The position numbers and the translations under genes were made by a program. Shown here piece after piece: positions 52,559 through 64,000 of a DNA stretch of 64,000 nucleotides (position 1 is the first letter of the stretch; every line of letters starts with the position of its first letter). A model generated the notes under the pieces. That model searched no databases. It was not told the DNA's origin and saw nothing but the letters and a program-made list of their open reading frames with translations. This DNA is from Rhodococcus spelaei (lineage in GTDB: Bacteria; Actinomycetota; Actinomycetes; Mycobacteriales; Mycobacteriaceae): contig NZ_VIGH01000008.1 in NCBI RefSeq assembly GCF_006704125.1, positions 248,001 through 312,000 on the forward strand, given 5' to 3'.

Positions 52559-53692
52559 TTACCGTCGGCGTGCGGGCAGCGCGGCGGCCGCCATCGTCCG
52601 CCGGACGGGCGCCGGAACACGGCGAAACAGGGCCCACATGGTCGAGCTCACCGCGACCGGGTCCGCCCGCGCGGACAGGTAGTTGCGTTGGTCCTGGTCG
52701 GGCAGGGCGAAGAAGGTGTCGAAGAATACCGGCAGATAGCGCGGTTCGAGGCGCAGCAGGGCGCGCAGGCCCACGTCCCGCAACCCTCGGACCGCCCGTG
52801 CCCGGACCGGCCACAACGAGGACTCCACATCGGTGCCGTCGACCGTGGAACGCACGACGGAGTCCGCGGCCGACAGGGATGCGGCCACGCTGTACCCGGT
52901 GCCGGGGTGGATCAGGCCCGCCGCGGCGCCGAATCGCGGTGTCGCCGAAGCCGAGTTCGGCGCCTGCACCGGAAATCGGACCCGCTCGCGGTCGGCGTCG
53001 GCCGGAACCGGCACCCTGCGTGCGCGCAGTCGCTGGTGCAGCCGGTACTTCAGCACCGCCTGCGACAGTCCCGGCCGGCCGACCAGGCAGGTCTCCTCGA
53101 GCAGGTACCGCTCGTCGTCGAGCGGCACGGCGTAGAGGAACGAGGGGGGATCATCGCGACCGGCTCCGTTGTCGCGCCGCCAGTCCATGAACCAGGCCTG
53201 CGCACCGCCGAGCGCGGGGGCGGCCGCCGCGGCGGACACGACCAGTCCGTACGCGGTCTGCTCCGCGAGCGCGGGGTGGGCGCGCACGCCCCGGGCGTCG
53301 ACCACCACCCGCGCCCGTACCTCGGTGCCGTCGGCGAGCACGATCGAGTGCGCCGACAGCCGGTCGGCCCGACCCGGGACGACCCGCACGGCGTCGAGGT
53401 CCAGAGTGCTCTGCAGTGCCTCGTTGTCGAACACGCCGTACGCCCGCTCGAGGCGCCGCTCGTGCAACGTCCACACCGACGGCCGCTCAACTCGCGAACC
53501 GAACACACTGGGGTCCAACCAGTCCGGCAGTTCGTCCACCCACGCGGCGTAGGTGGGGGACCACCGGCGGCGTGGATGCGGGTCGACCGCGACGACGTCG
53601 AGTCCCGCCGCGGCCGCCCGGTGCGCCAACGTCCGGCCCGCCGGACCCAGCCCGACGACGGCGAGGTCGGCGAACGAGCCGGGGTGGCTCAC
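52559..53692 (-). CDS. crtY: Lycopene beta-cyclase (CrtY/CrtL type)
   Basis: 377 residues. N-terminal dinucleotide motif LAVVGLGPAGRTLAHRAAAAG, YGVFDNEALQ, the catalytic region FLYAVPLDDERYLLEETCL, and GAAAGLIHPGTGYSVAASL are the lycopene cyclase family marks. It cyclises lycopene ends to beta-ionone rings. GTG start with GGCGGAG upstream, 13 bp after the SDR gene, so the two form a transcript. No other carotenoid gene (crtE, crtB, crtI) is in the window. Confidence 0.85.
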   Translation of the reverse strand: MSHPGSFADLAVVGLGPAGRTLAHRAAAAGLDVVAVDPHPRRRWSPTYAAWVDELPDWLDPSVFGSRVERPSVWTLHERRLERAYGVFDNEALQSTLDLDAVRVVPGRADRLSAHSIVLADGTEVRARVVVDARGVRAHPALAEQTAYGLVVSAAAAAPALGGAQAWFMDWRRDNGAGRDDPPSFLYAVPLDDERYLLEETCLVGRPGLSQAVLKYRLHQRLRARRVPVPADADRERVRFPVQAPNSASATPRFGAAAGLIHPGTGYSVAASLSAADSVVRSTVDGTDVESSLWPVRARAVRGLRDVGLRALLRLEPRYLPVFFDTFFALPDQDQRNYLSARADPVAVSSTMWALFRRVPAPVRRTMAAAALPARRR

Positions 53693-53705
53693 CGCAGCTC
53701 CGCCG

Positions 53706-54476
53706 CTAGAGCGAGCCGGTCGACAGGAGTCCGCCGTCGACCCGGACCGTCTCGCCGGTGATCCAGGCCGCGGCGTCCGAGACCAGGAAGCCGACCAGGC
53801 CGGCCACGTCCTCTGGGGTGCCGAGTCGCTTCATCGGGTAGATCGCCGAGGCCTGGTCCTCGCCGCCGGCGACGAGTGCTTCGGCGAACTTGGTCTTGAC
53901 CACGCCGGGCGCGACCGCGTTGACGCGGATCTTCGGTCCCAGCTGCCAGGCGAGTTCCTCGGTGAGCCGGATCAGTGCCGCCTTGGACGCGCCGTAGGCG
54001 GCGATGACGCCGGTCGAACGCAGGCCCGCGACGCTCGCCAGGTTGACCACGGCGCCACCGTGCTCGCCCATCCACGCCTTGTGCGCCTGCTGGATGTAAC
54101 CAAGGGCGGCAACCACATTGACGTCGAAGATCTTGCGGACCGCGTCCAGGTCGGCCTCCATCAACGAGCCGAACACGGGGTTGATGCCGGTGTTGTTGAT
54201 CAGGATGTCGAGCGAGCCGAACTCGGCGACGGTGCGGGCGACCGTCTCGGCGCGGGAGTCCGCGTCGCCGGCGTTGCCCGCGATCGGCAGAACCTGCGCG
54301 CCGTCGACGTTCGCACGCAGTTCGGCGGCCGCCTCCTCGAGCGGTTCCGGCTTGCGGGCGGTGATCGCGACCTTGGCGCCGCGGGCCAGGAACTCGGCCG
54401 CGATGGCCTTGCCGATTCCCCGGCTCGCGCCCGTGACCAGCGCCGTACGTCCCTCGAGATCCCTGATTTCGCTCAT
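53706..54476 (-). CDS. SDR-family oxidoreductase
   Basis: 256 residues of classical short-chain dehydrogenase: TGASRGIGKAIA (coenzyme), NNTGINP, Ser in LASVAGLRST, YGASKAALIRL (catalytic Tyr-x3-Lys), C-terminal ITGETVRVDGGLLSTG. FabG-like; substrate unknown. The coenzyme loop with ARK after strand 2 suggests NADP(H). ATG at 54476. Upstream member of the SDR-crtY pair, divergent from the ABC-F gene. Confidence 0.88.
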   Translation of the reverse strand: MSEIRDLEGRTALVTGASRGIGKAIAAEFLARGAKVAITARKPEPLEEAAAELRANVDGAQVLPIAGNAGDADSRAETVARTVAEFGSLDILINNTGINPVFGSLMEADLDAVRKIFDVNVVAALGYIQQAHKAWMGEHGGAVVNLASVAGLRSTGVIAAYGASKAALIRLTEELAWQLGPKIRVNAVAPGVVKTKFAEALVAGGEDQASAIYPMKRLGTPEDVAGLVGFLVSDAAAWITGETVRVDGGLLSTGSL

Positions 54477-54534
54477 GCGTCCGAAGGTTAGCGGAGTCAC
54501 TCGGGGCGTGGCGTTCGGCGCCCGGAAACTCCGG

Positions 54535-54540
54535 TAAACT
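54535..54540 (+). promoter_or_regulatory. -10 box for the ABC-F gene
   Basis: TAAACT ends 8 bp before the GTG at 54549, fitting a leaderless or near-leaderless transcript. Confidence 0.5.
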
Positions 54541-54548
54541 GGGCGGTC

Positions 54549-56180
<1,632 letters not shown>

Positions 56181-56200
56181 TCCGGTCGGTTCGTCCGCTT

Positions 56201-56239
56201 CTGAAGGATTCCTCCCGCTTTCCGGGAGGAATCCTTCAG
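56201..56239 (+). terminator. Intrinsic terminator after ABC-F gene
   Basis: Perfect 17-bp stem (CTGAAGGATTCCTCCCG, 56201-56217, with 56223-56239) and 5-nt loop CTTTC, 20 bp after the stop. Confidence 0.85.
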
Positions 56240-56349
56240 AACTGGCGACGGTCCGCCGCGGGCCGACCCGGTTCGGCGGGCGCGGCGTGTACTAACCTGA
56301 ACTGACCACTCAATGTGGTGTGCGTCACACTCCGGTTTGGAGGTTGTCG

Positions 56350-56577
56350 ATGGCGGAACTCAGGTCGGTGCGAAAGGGCGCCCGGGTCACGGGCGGGGCG
56401 CGCGATGCGATGCAGACCGAGTTGAGAGATCGCTATCTGGGCGGTGCGAGCATCCGGAGCCTTGCCGATTCGACGGGCCGGTCCTACGGGTTCGTGCGGA
56501 CGTTGCTGACCGAGGCCGGAGTCGCGTTGCGGGGTCGCGGGGGGCCGAACAGACGCAAGGCCGTGCCGGGACACTAG
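56350..56577 (+). CDS. Small actinobacterial helix-turn-helix protein
   Basis: 75 residues: KGARVTGGARDAMQTELRDR, then an HTH (GGASIRSLADSTGRSYGFVR) and a basic Gly tail (LRGRGGPNRRKA). This compact form, with the SYGFV...L...GV.LRGRGG pattern, is conserved across actinobacteria. A DNA-binding role is likely, targets unknown. ATG has GGAGG 8 bp upstream; TAACCT at 56293-56298 could be its -10. Its stop codon overlaps the convergent acnR stop (CTAG at 56574-56577). Confidence 0.8.
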   Translation: MAELRSVRKGARVTGGARDAMQTELRDRYLGGASIRSLADSTGRSYGFVRTLLTEAGVALRGRGGPNRRKAVPGH

Positions 56578-57140
56578 CCCGACCGTCGCACCGACTCCTC
56601 CACGAGATCGAGTACCGCAGAAAGATTCTCGCCGCCGTGACCCGACGCGATGCGGGCGATCAGGCCGTCCAGGACCAGGTCGAGGTAGCCGACCAGGACG
56701 TCGGTGGGGAGGTCGTCGCGGAGCCGGCCCGCGGACTTCTGCCGTTCCAGCCGGCTGACGGTGGCCGCGGTCAGTTCCGCACTGTGCTGGGTCCACTTCC
56801 GTGCGAACTCGGGGTCGGTGCGCAGGCGCCTGGCGATCTCGAGTCGGGTGCCGAGCCAGTCGAACTGCTCGGGCTGCGCGAGCATGTCGCGCATCACCTG
56901 CACCAGACCCTGACCGGCCGCGACATCGGCCATCCGGCGGGCGTCCTCTTGCGCGAGGGCGAGGAAGAGCCCGTCCTTGTCCTTGAAGTGGTGGAAGATC
57001 GCGCCGCGGGAGAGCCCGGTGGCCTCTTCGAGACGACGCACGGTCGCGCCCTCGTAGCCGTACTCGGCGAAGCACCGTCGGGCACCGTCGAGGATCTGGC
57101 TCCGACGAGCGGCGAGATGGTCCTCACTGACCTTGGGCAC
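56574..57140 (-). CDS. acnR: AcnR, TetR-family repressor of aconitase
   Basis: 188 residues. HTH: RRCFAEYGYEGATVRRLEEA, then TGLSRGAIFHHFKDKDGLF. It closely follows the C. glutamicum AcnR pattern (RRLEEATG.SRGAIFHHF, C-terminal LDLVEESVRR) and lies directly downstream of acn, as Rv1474c does. In C. glutamicum AcnR represses acn in response to citrate/aconitate. The GTG at 57140 has AAGGAGG 7 bp upstream; the longer frame is unsupported. Confidence 0.9.
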   Translation of the reverse strand: MPKVSEDHLAARRSQILDGARRCFAEYGYEGATVRRLEEATGLSRGAIFHHFKDKDGLFLALAQEDARRMADVAAGQGLVQVMRDMLAQPEQFDWLGTRLEIARRLRTDPEFARKWTQHSAELTAATVSRLERQKSAGRLRDDLPTDVLVGYLDLVLDGLIARIASGHGGENLSAVLDLVEESVRRSG

Positions 57141-57179
57141 AGGCAAACCTCCTTCGTCTAGGCAACCTCCTGCGTCGGT

Positions 57180-57325
57180 CGCCCGTGAGTCTTTTCGGCA
57201 CTTGGCGAGAAGACTCACCTAATGCACAAAGCGCTCACGACCACCGATGCGTCATCGTTGCCTTTCGGCGAAAAGTGGTCGTGAGCGCTTTGTGCCCGTT
57301 CATGGGCCGAAAAGACTCACGGGCG
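57180..57325. repeat. Nested inverted-repeat element between acn and acnR
   Basis: Outer arms 57180-57199 and 57306-57325 are perfect 20-bp complements (containing GTGAGTCTTTTCGGC). Inner arms 57224-57244 and 57275-57295 are perfect 21-bp complements (containing GTGAGCGCTTTGTGC on one strand). A 5-bp hairpin sits in the centre (CGATG/CATCG). A third, imperfect copy of the outer arm (GAGAAGACTCAC at 57207-57218) folds with the left outer arm. The arms share a GTGAG-YNYTTT core, so the element looks like related short palindromes in tandem. No coding potential. Confidence 0.85.
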
Positions 57326-57342
57326 CGTAGCGCCTGTGGCGC

Positions 57343-60147
<2,805 letters not shown>

Positions 60148-60285
60148 GTCAGCTCCACTCGTCTTTGAGGTGCGCCGTCGACGGGGCTGTGCCGACGGCT
60201 GAAGCGAGGCTCGTCGGAGCGGCCCGGCACTGGACGAACCAGAAATCTGGGAGTGGGCCGGTTGCTCCGAAGGCGTCTCGCGGCA

Positions 60286-60312
60286 AGTCTAACAGTACGC
60301 TTGTCCTGTGAA
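60286..60312 (-). promoter_or_regulatory. acn promoter (-35 TTCACA, -10 TAGACT)
   Basis: On the minus strand TTCACA (60307-60312) and TAGACT (60286-60291) are separated by 15 bp, with the AcnR-type operator filling the spacer and edge of the -35. The leader to the acn start would be about 130 nt. Confidence 0.5.
60293..60308 (-). promoter_or_regulatory. AcnR operator
   Basis: Minus-strand CAGGACAAGCGTACTG fits the AcnR consensus CAGNAC-N3-CGTACTG in every defined position. It lies in the 377-bp gap between acn and the Rv1476-like gene, over the acn promoter. The rest of that gap (60313-60524) shows no second operator or structure I can support beyond a weak TATACC (60505-60510) for the divergent gene. 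Confidence 0.7.
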
Positions 60313-60524
60313 GCTCGCGGGGCGAATCGCCACCCCCCGCGTTTCGCGCGGCGCGCACAGATCGATCCTTGCCGAGACCGGCTCGGGTCGCAACGCGTGC
60401 GGCTGTCCTCCACGATCGCGCGTACCCGTCACGTAATGTGCGGTGCGATTACCCGATAGTCCCGTCAGTGTTCGACGCCGAGGGTGTCTCGTCGCCCTGT
60501 CTCCTATACCGATCCGGATGAAAG

Positions 60525-61034
60525 ATGCCTGCTGCCCTCACTGCGTTCCTCCCGGCTCCCGCCGACATCCCGCCCGAGGTGAACATCGACACGATCGTCG
60601 CCGATCTGGCGGACGACGGGGTGTCCGCGCCCGCAGGTGACGTGTCGGGACTCGAGGCCGTCGTCGACCGCGCGCGTGAGGACGGCATCAAGCTCTCGGT
60701 CGTCGTGCTGAAGGACAATCCCGGACGGGACTCGCAACTGCGCGACATCGCAACGGAGGTCGGCAAGCACGAGGGTGGGACCGTCCTGGTGCTGAGTCCG
60801 AACTGGGTGGGCACCTACAGCGACGCGCTGAGCCGCGTCTCCGTCGAGGACGCACAGGACAAGGCGTACACCGGCAATGCGGTCGATTCGGCCAACCAGT
60901 TCCTGGACGAGATCGGGCGCCCGGAGGCGCCCTACGGTCTGATCACCGTCGGCCTGGTGGTGGTGGTCGGCGGCGCAGCCGCGGCAACCTGGTTCGTGCG
61001 CGCGCGGCGAGGCGAACGCGACCGACAGTCCTGA
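60525..61034 (+). CDS. Rv1476-like single-pass membrane protein
   Basis: 169 residues: a soluble N-terminal domain (about 1-130, PADIPPEVNIDTIVADLADD, VVVLKDNPGRDSQLRDIATE) that resembles TPM-like fold proteins, then one membrane helix (YGLITVGLVVVVGGAAAATWF) and a short basic tail (RARRGERDRQS), giving an N-out topology if the positive-inside rule holds. Matches Rv1476 in position before ripA. Function unknown, but the linkage to ripA and moxR suggests envelope or division work. Confidence 0.82.
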   Translation: MPAALTAFLPAPADIPPEVNIDTIVADLADDGVSAPAGDVSGLEAVVDRAREDGIKLSVVVLKDNPGRDSQLRDIATEVGKHEGGTVLVLSPNWVGTYSDALSRVSVEDAQDKAYTGNAVDSANQFLDEIGRPEAPYGLITVGLVVVVGGAAAATWFVRARRGERDRQS

Positions 61035-61429
61035 TGCGCGTGGCGGCAGTGTGCCGCCTGCCGGGAGTTATCGCCCGGCGAAATCTCGGCCCCGTAACTA
61101 TCTTTCGCCTCCGGGCGTGTGCACTGGCCATTCCCCGTTCAGCGCTGTAATTACTGTGTTGTTCTTTGTGACTGGAGTTTCGTTAGTGGGCAAAGTGTCG
61201 TACGGTGCCATTGGCACTTTTTGGGGAAGAAGTGTCGCTATGGGCAGTGTGGCCATGGAAGTGGCGCACGGTTCGCGGTGCTCGCGGTGAATCACGCGCG
61301 GGCGGCGATGCATGCACGTCTTCCCCGAACGGGCGCAATCACGCGGAAGGTGCGGCCGGGCTCGAACGCAGCACAGGGCTCAGTTGCACGGCCGGTTTCG
61401 GCGTGGTGGCAGAACCGAGGGAGACACTT
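61035..61429 (+). promoter_or_regulatory. 395-nt leader of the ripA-like gene, possible riboswitch or attenuator
   Basis: No gene is supportable here. The segment 61138-61230 is AT-rich relative to its surroundings. It holds a small hairpin GTGCC-ATT-GGCAC (61205-61217) followed directly by TTTTT (61218-61222), which looks like an intrinsic terminator. AAAGTG at 61192-61197 could pair with CACTTT at 61215-61220 as an alternative fold, and AAGTGTCG recurs at 61193-61200 and 61230-61237. Further on GGTGAATC (near 61285) recalls a box of c-di-AMP (ydaO-type) riboswitches, known before cell-wall hydrolase genes in actinobacteria, but I cannot trace the full consensus. Confidence 0.3.
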
Positions 61430-63034
61430 GTGAGGCCAGGGGCACCGCGCGGAACCCACCGCCGCCGATTCTCACGTGCGAGAACCCGCAGCGCGCAGCT
61501 ACTCGTCGGACTTGCCGTCGTGACGTCCCTCGTCGCCGGGACGCCGGGGTTCTCGTCCGCGGTGCCGCCGCCACCACCGAATCCCAGTGACGCCGATCTG
61601 CAGCAGGCCACCGCAGGCGTGGATTCACGGCTCGGTCAGGTCGGTGCACTGGTCAACGAGGTGGCCGCGGCGGACCAGCAACTCAGTGCGCTCGACGACG
61701 CCGTCGCGATCAAGCGTGAGGGCGTCAACAAGGCGCTCGTCGACCTGCAGAACGCCCGGGACATCGCGGGCGCCGCGGCCGGCGCGGTCGGCAGTACGCT
61801 GCAGGCCCTGCGCGACGCCGGCGCCCAGATCGAACTGGCACAGACCAAGTTCGACGAGTTCGCCGCGAACACCTACCGGCAGGGCACGGGAGTCGCCTCG
61901 TTCGCCTCGTTCCTCGGGTCCCAGGGGCCGGGCGACGTGCTCGACCGCGCGCAGCTCATGAAGCTGCTTGCCACCAACCGCAGTTCGGTCCTCGACGGTC
62001 TGCAGCGCGCCCGGACGGCGGAGGCCAACAAGAACTCCACCGCCCGGCAGGCGAAGCAGCAGGCAGACGATGCGGCCTCGGCGGCCGAATCGCGAAAGGC
62101 CGACGCGGAGAACGCAATCCAGGTTGCGCGCACTGCGCTCGCCGAACAGGCGGGCAAGAAGGCGCAGGTCGAGGCGCAGAAGGCGGCGGCGGAAACCGCA
62201 CTCGCGGCCGCCCGTGACAACGTCTCGGGCCTGCAGACGCAGCGTCAGGCCTTCGTCAACTGGGACACCCAGCGCGCGGCCGAAGCGGCGGCGGCCGCGG
62301 CCGCGGCAGAGGCAGCCAAACAGGCCGCGGCGCAGGCCGCAGCCCGGGTGGCGGCGAATCAAGCCGCGGCCGAACGGGCCCGGCAACTCGCCGAGGGGCA
62401 ACGCTCGCACACCCAGATCGAGGACGACCCGGGCGCCGACACATCGGGCACGGACACGTCGGGGACGGACACATCGGGCACGGACAAGTCTGGGACCGAC
62501 AAGTCCGGGACCGACGACTCCGACAGCGACACACCGAAACCGAGCCCCAGCAAGCCGTCGACGTCGAAGCCCTCGCCCGCCAAGCCCAAGCCCAAACCGT
62601 CGGTGACCGGCAGCGCGGCGGTGGAGACTGTCATCGACCGCGGCATGTCCCAACTGGGCGTGACGTACGCCTGGGGCGGCGGCAACGCGAACGGGCCCAC
62701 CCTCGGCATCCGGGACGGCGGGGTGGCCGACAGCTACGGCGACTACAAGAAGGTCGGGTTCGACTGCTCGGGTCTGATGATCTACGCGTTCGCGGGGATC
62801 GGAGTCTCGCTGCCGCACTACACCGGCTACCAGTACACGGCAGGCGAGCAGCTCCCGACCTCGCAGATGAAACGCGGCGACATGATCTTCTACGGGCCCA
62901 ATGCCAGCCAGCATGTCGCGCTGTACCTTGGCAACGGGGAGATGTTGGAGGCGCCGGAGTCCGGCGACGTGGTCAAGATCTCGCCGGTGCGCTGGGGTGG
63001 CATGACTCCCTACGTGGTCCGAATGGTTTCCTGA
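61430..63034 (+). CDS. RipA-like NlpC/P60 peptidoglycan hydrolase
   Basis: 534 residues. N-terminal signal peptide (hydrophobic LLVGLAVVTSLVAGT, ends near residue 45), a long Ala/Gln/Glu coiled coil (about 50-325), five 5-residue repeats (DTSGT/DKSGT, residues 337-361), a Pro/Ser/Lys linker and a C-terminal NlpC/P60 domain (about 410-534) with catalytic Cys446 in FDCSGLMIYAF and His495 in QHVALYLG. Cleaves peptide stems during septal splitting in the RipA model. GTG at 61430 has GAGGGAG upstream. Matches Rv1477; no ripB follows. Confidence 0.9.
   Translation: MRPGAPRGTHRRRFSRARTRSAQLLVGLAVVTSLVAGTPGFSSAVPPPPPNPSDADLQQATAGVDSRLGQVGALVNEVAAADQQLSALDDAVAIKREGVNKALVDLQNARDIAGAAAGAVGSTLQALRDAGAQIELAQTKFDEFAANTYRQGTGVASFASFLGSQGPGDVLDRAQLMKLLATNRSSVLDGLQRARTAEANKNSTARQAKQQADDAASAAESRKADAENAIQVARTALAEQAGKKAQVEAQKAAAETALAAARDNVSGLQTQRQAFVNWDTQRAAEAAAAAAAAEAAKQAAAQAAARVAANQAAAERARQLAEGQRSHTQIEDDPGADTSGTDTSGTDTSGTDKSGTDKSGTDDSDSDTPKPSPSKPSTSKPSPAKPKPKPSVTGSAAVETVIDRGMSQLGVTYAWGGGNANGPTLGIRDGGVADSYGDYKKVGFDCSGLMIYAFAGIGVSLPHYTGYQYTAGEQLPTSQMKRGDMIFYGPNASQHVALYLGNGEMLEAPESGDVVKISPVRWGGMTPYVVRMVS
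62438..62512 (+). repeat. Five tandem 15-bp repeats inside the ripA-like gene
   Basis: Units begin GAC A(C/A)(A/G) TC(G/T/C) GG(C/G) AC(G/C) and encode DTSGT (x3) then DKSGT (x2). They lie in the flexible linker between coiled coil and hydrolase domain, so unit number may vary between strains. Confidence 0.8.
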
Positions 63035-63103
63035 CCCACCTGCTCCCGTGTCGGGAGCGCGGGCCGGGTCGGGAGTGGTCGAGATGAAAGCGGTGGATTC
63101 TTG

Positions 63104-64000
63104 GTGACGTCAGCGGACGGGGCCGGCGGCGCGTCGAGTGCGCAGCACGGTGTCGAGTCGGATGTGCAGCTGCTCGAGAAGGTGATCTACGAGGTCAAGC
63201 GCGTCATCGTCGGGCAGGACCGGCTGGTCGAACGCATCCTCGTCGGACTGCTCGCCAAGGGGCACGTACTGCTCGAGGGTGTACCGGGCGTCGCCAAGAC
63301 CCTGGCCGTCGAGACCTTCGCGACCGTGGTCGGCGGATCCTTCTCCCGTGTCCAGTTCACCCCGGACCTCGTCCCCACCGACCTGGTGGGCACCCGGATC
63401 TACCGGCAGGGCCGCGAGGAGTTCGACACCGAGCTCGGTCCGGTCGTCGCGAACTTTGTGCTCGCCGACGAGATCAACCGCGCCCCGGCCAAGGTGCAGT
63501 CCGCACTGCTCGAGGTGATGGCCGAGCGGCACGTGACGATCGGTGGCAAGACCTTCCCGATGCCCGAGCCGTTCCTGGTGATGGCCACCCAGAACCCGAT
63601 CGAGAACGAGGGCGTCTACCCGCTGCCCGAGGCGCAGCGCGACCGCTTCCTGTTCAAGGTCCTCGTCGACTACCCGACGGTCGAGGAGGAACGCGAGATC
63701 GTCTACCGGATGGGCGTCGCCGCCCCCGAACCCCGCGAGGTCCTCGGACCCGACGACTTGATCCGGCTGCAGAAGGCCGCGAGCGGGGTGTTCGTGCACC
63801 ACGCACTCGTGGACTACGTCGTGCGCGTGATCGCGGCCACCCGCAAGCCGGCCGACCTGGGACTGACCGACGTCGCGGGCTGGATCTCCTACGGCGCCTC
63901 GCCCCGCGCGACCCTCGGCATCATCGCGGCCTCGCGGGCCCTGGCGTTGTTGCGCGGCCGCGACTACGTGGTTCCGCAGGACGTGCTCGAGGTGATTCCG
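63104..64000 (+). CDS. moxR: MoxR-type AAA+ ATPase, 3' end cut by window edge
   Basis: The first 299 residues of a MoxR family ATPase. GTG start gives VTSADGAGG; Walker A LLEGVPGVAKTLAVETF, Walker B NFVLADEINRAPAKVQSALL, sensor 1 VMATQNPIENEGVYPLPEAQ. The frame stays open to the last base. Equivalent to Rv1479 (moxR1), which precedes VWA-domain and DUF58 genes in the usual cluster. Role is inferred as chaperone or assembly ATPase for envelope proteins. The start has no strong ribosome-binding site. Confidence 0.93.
   Translation, partial: MTSADGAGGASSAQHGVESDVQLLEKVIYEVKRVIVGQDRLVERILVGLLAKGHVLLEGVPGVAKTLAVETFATVVGGSFSRVQFTPDLVPTDLVGTRIYRQGREEFDTELGPVVANFVLADEINRAPAKVQSALLEVMAERHVTIGGKTFPMPEPFLVMATQNPIENEGVYPLPEAQRDRFLFKVLVDYPTVEEEREIVYRMGVAAPEPREVLGPDDLIRLQKAASGVFVHHALVDYVVRVIAATRKPADLGLTDVAGWISYGASPRATLGIIAASRALALLRGRDYVVPQDVLEVIP

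Overview
The window is high-GC actinobacterial chromosome, most likely Rhodococcus or a close relative in the Nocardiaceae. Support comes from GTG starts, TANNNT -10 boxes just upstream of start codons (leaderless promoters), a Corynebacteriales-type mannosyltransferase (MptB), deazaflavin/F420-type oxidoreductases, AcnR and SufR regulators with recognisable operators, and gene order that closely follows the M. tuberculosis Rv1408-Rv1479 block. No tRNA, rRNA, CRISPR array, insertion sequence or integrase was seen.

Layout. 1-4.5 kb: rpe (5' end cut by the window edge) and the riboflavin genes ribD, ribE, ribBA, ribH plus a PH-domain membrane protein. 4.6-9.7 kb: uvrC, rapZ, yvcK, whiA. 9.8-12.8 kb: gap-pgk-tpiA, closed by a strong hairpin terminator. 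12.9-20.5 kb: an accessory block between tpiA and secG with a broken SRPBCC gene, an Imm5-like gene, a deazaflavin nitroreductase, a 13E12-type HNH endonuclease with a LexA-like box over its start codon, a TetR/flavoprotein pair with a 20-bp perfect palindrome, and two tandem secreted PtpB-like phosphatases with duplicated terminators. 20.5-24 kb: secG, a PPOX-fold oxidoreductase and ppc. 24.3-30.7 kb, minus strand: tkt-tal-zwf-opcA-pgl (pentose phosphate pathway).

31-35.3 kb: haem genes ctaB (heme O synthase) and ctaA (heme A synthase), a holin-like small membrane protein, a quinone oxidoreductase, a conserved actinobacterial protein and an SRPBCC protein. 35.4-40.4 kb, minus strand: mptB, an ABC-2 exporter and a secreted probable beta-propeller protein. 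40.5-47 kb: the SUF iron-sulfur operon sufR-B-D-C-S-U-T, with a SufR-type operator over the sufR start. 47-54.5 kb: accessory genes, including divergent ku/ligD (NHEJ; LigD lacks the phosphoesterase domain), a DUF1801 protein, a YdjM-like membrane protein, a DUF2235 hydrolase and an SDR-lycopene cyclase pair. 54.5-64 kb: an ABC-F ATPase, a small HTH protein, acnR, acn with an AcnR-type operator, an Rv1476-like membrane protein, one RipA-like NlpC/P60 hydrolase behind a 395-nt leader, and moxR (cut by the right edge).

Together the core encodes central carbon flow (glycolysis, PPP, PEP carboxylase, aconitase), flavin and haem supply and Fe-S assembly. SufR and AcnR link cluster status and aconitase expression. 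The most notable unexplained elements are the nested inverted repeat between acn and acnR, the long ripA leader with an attenuator-like hairpin, and the regulatory palindromes of the accessory block.
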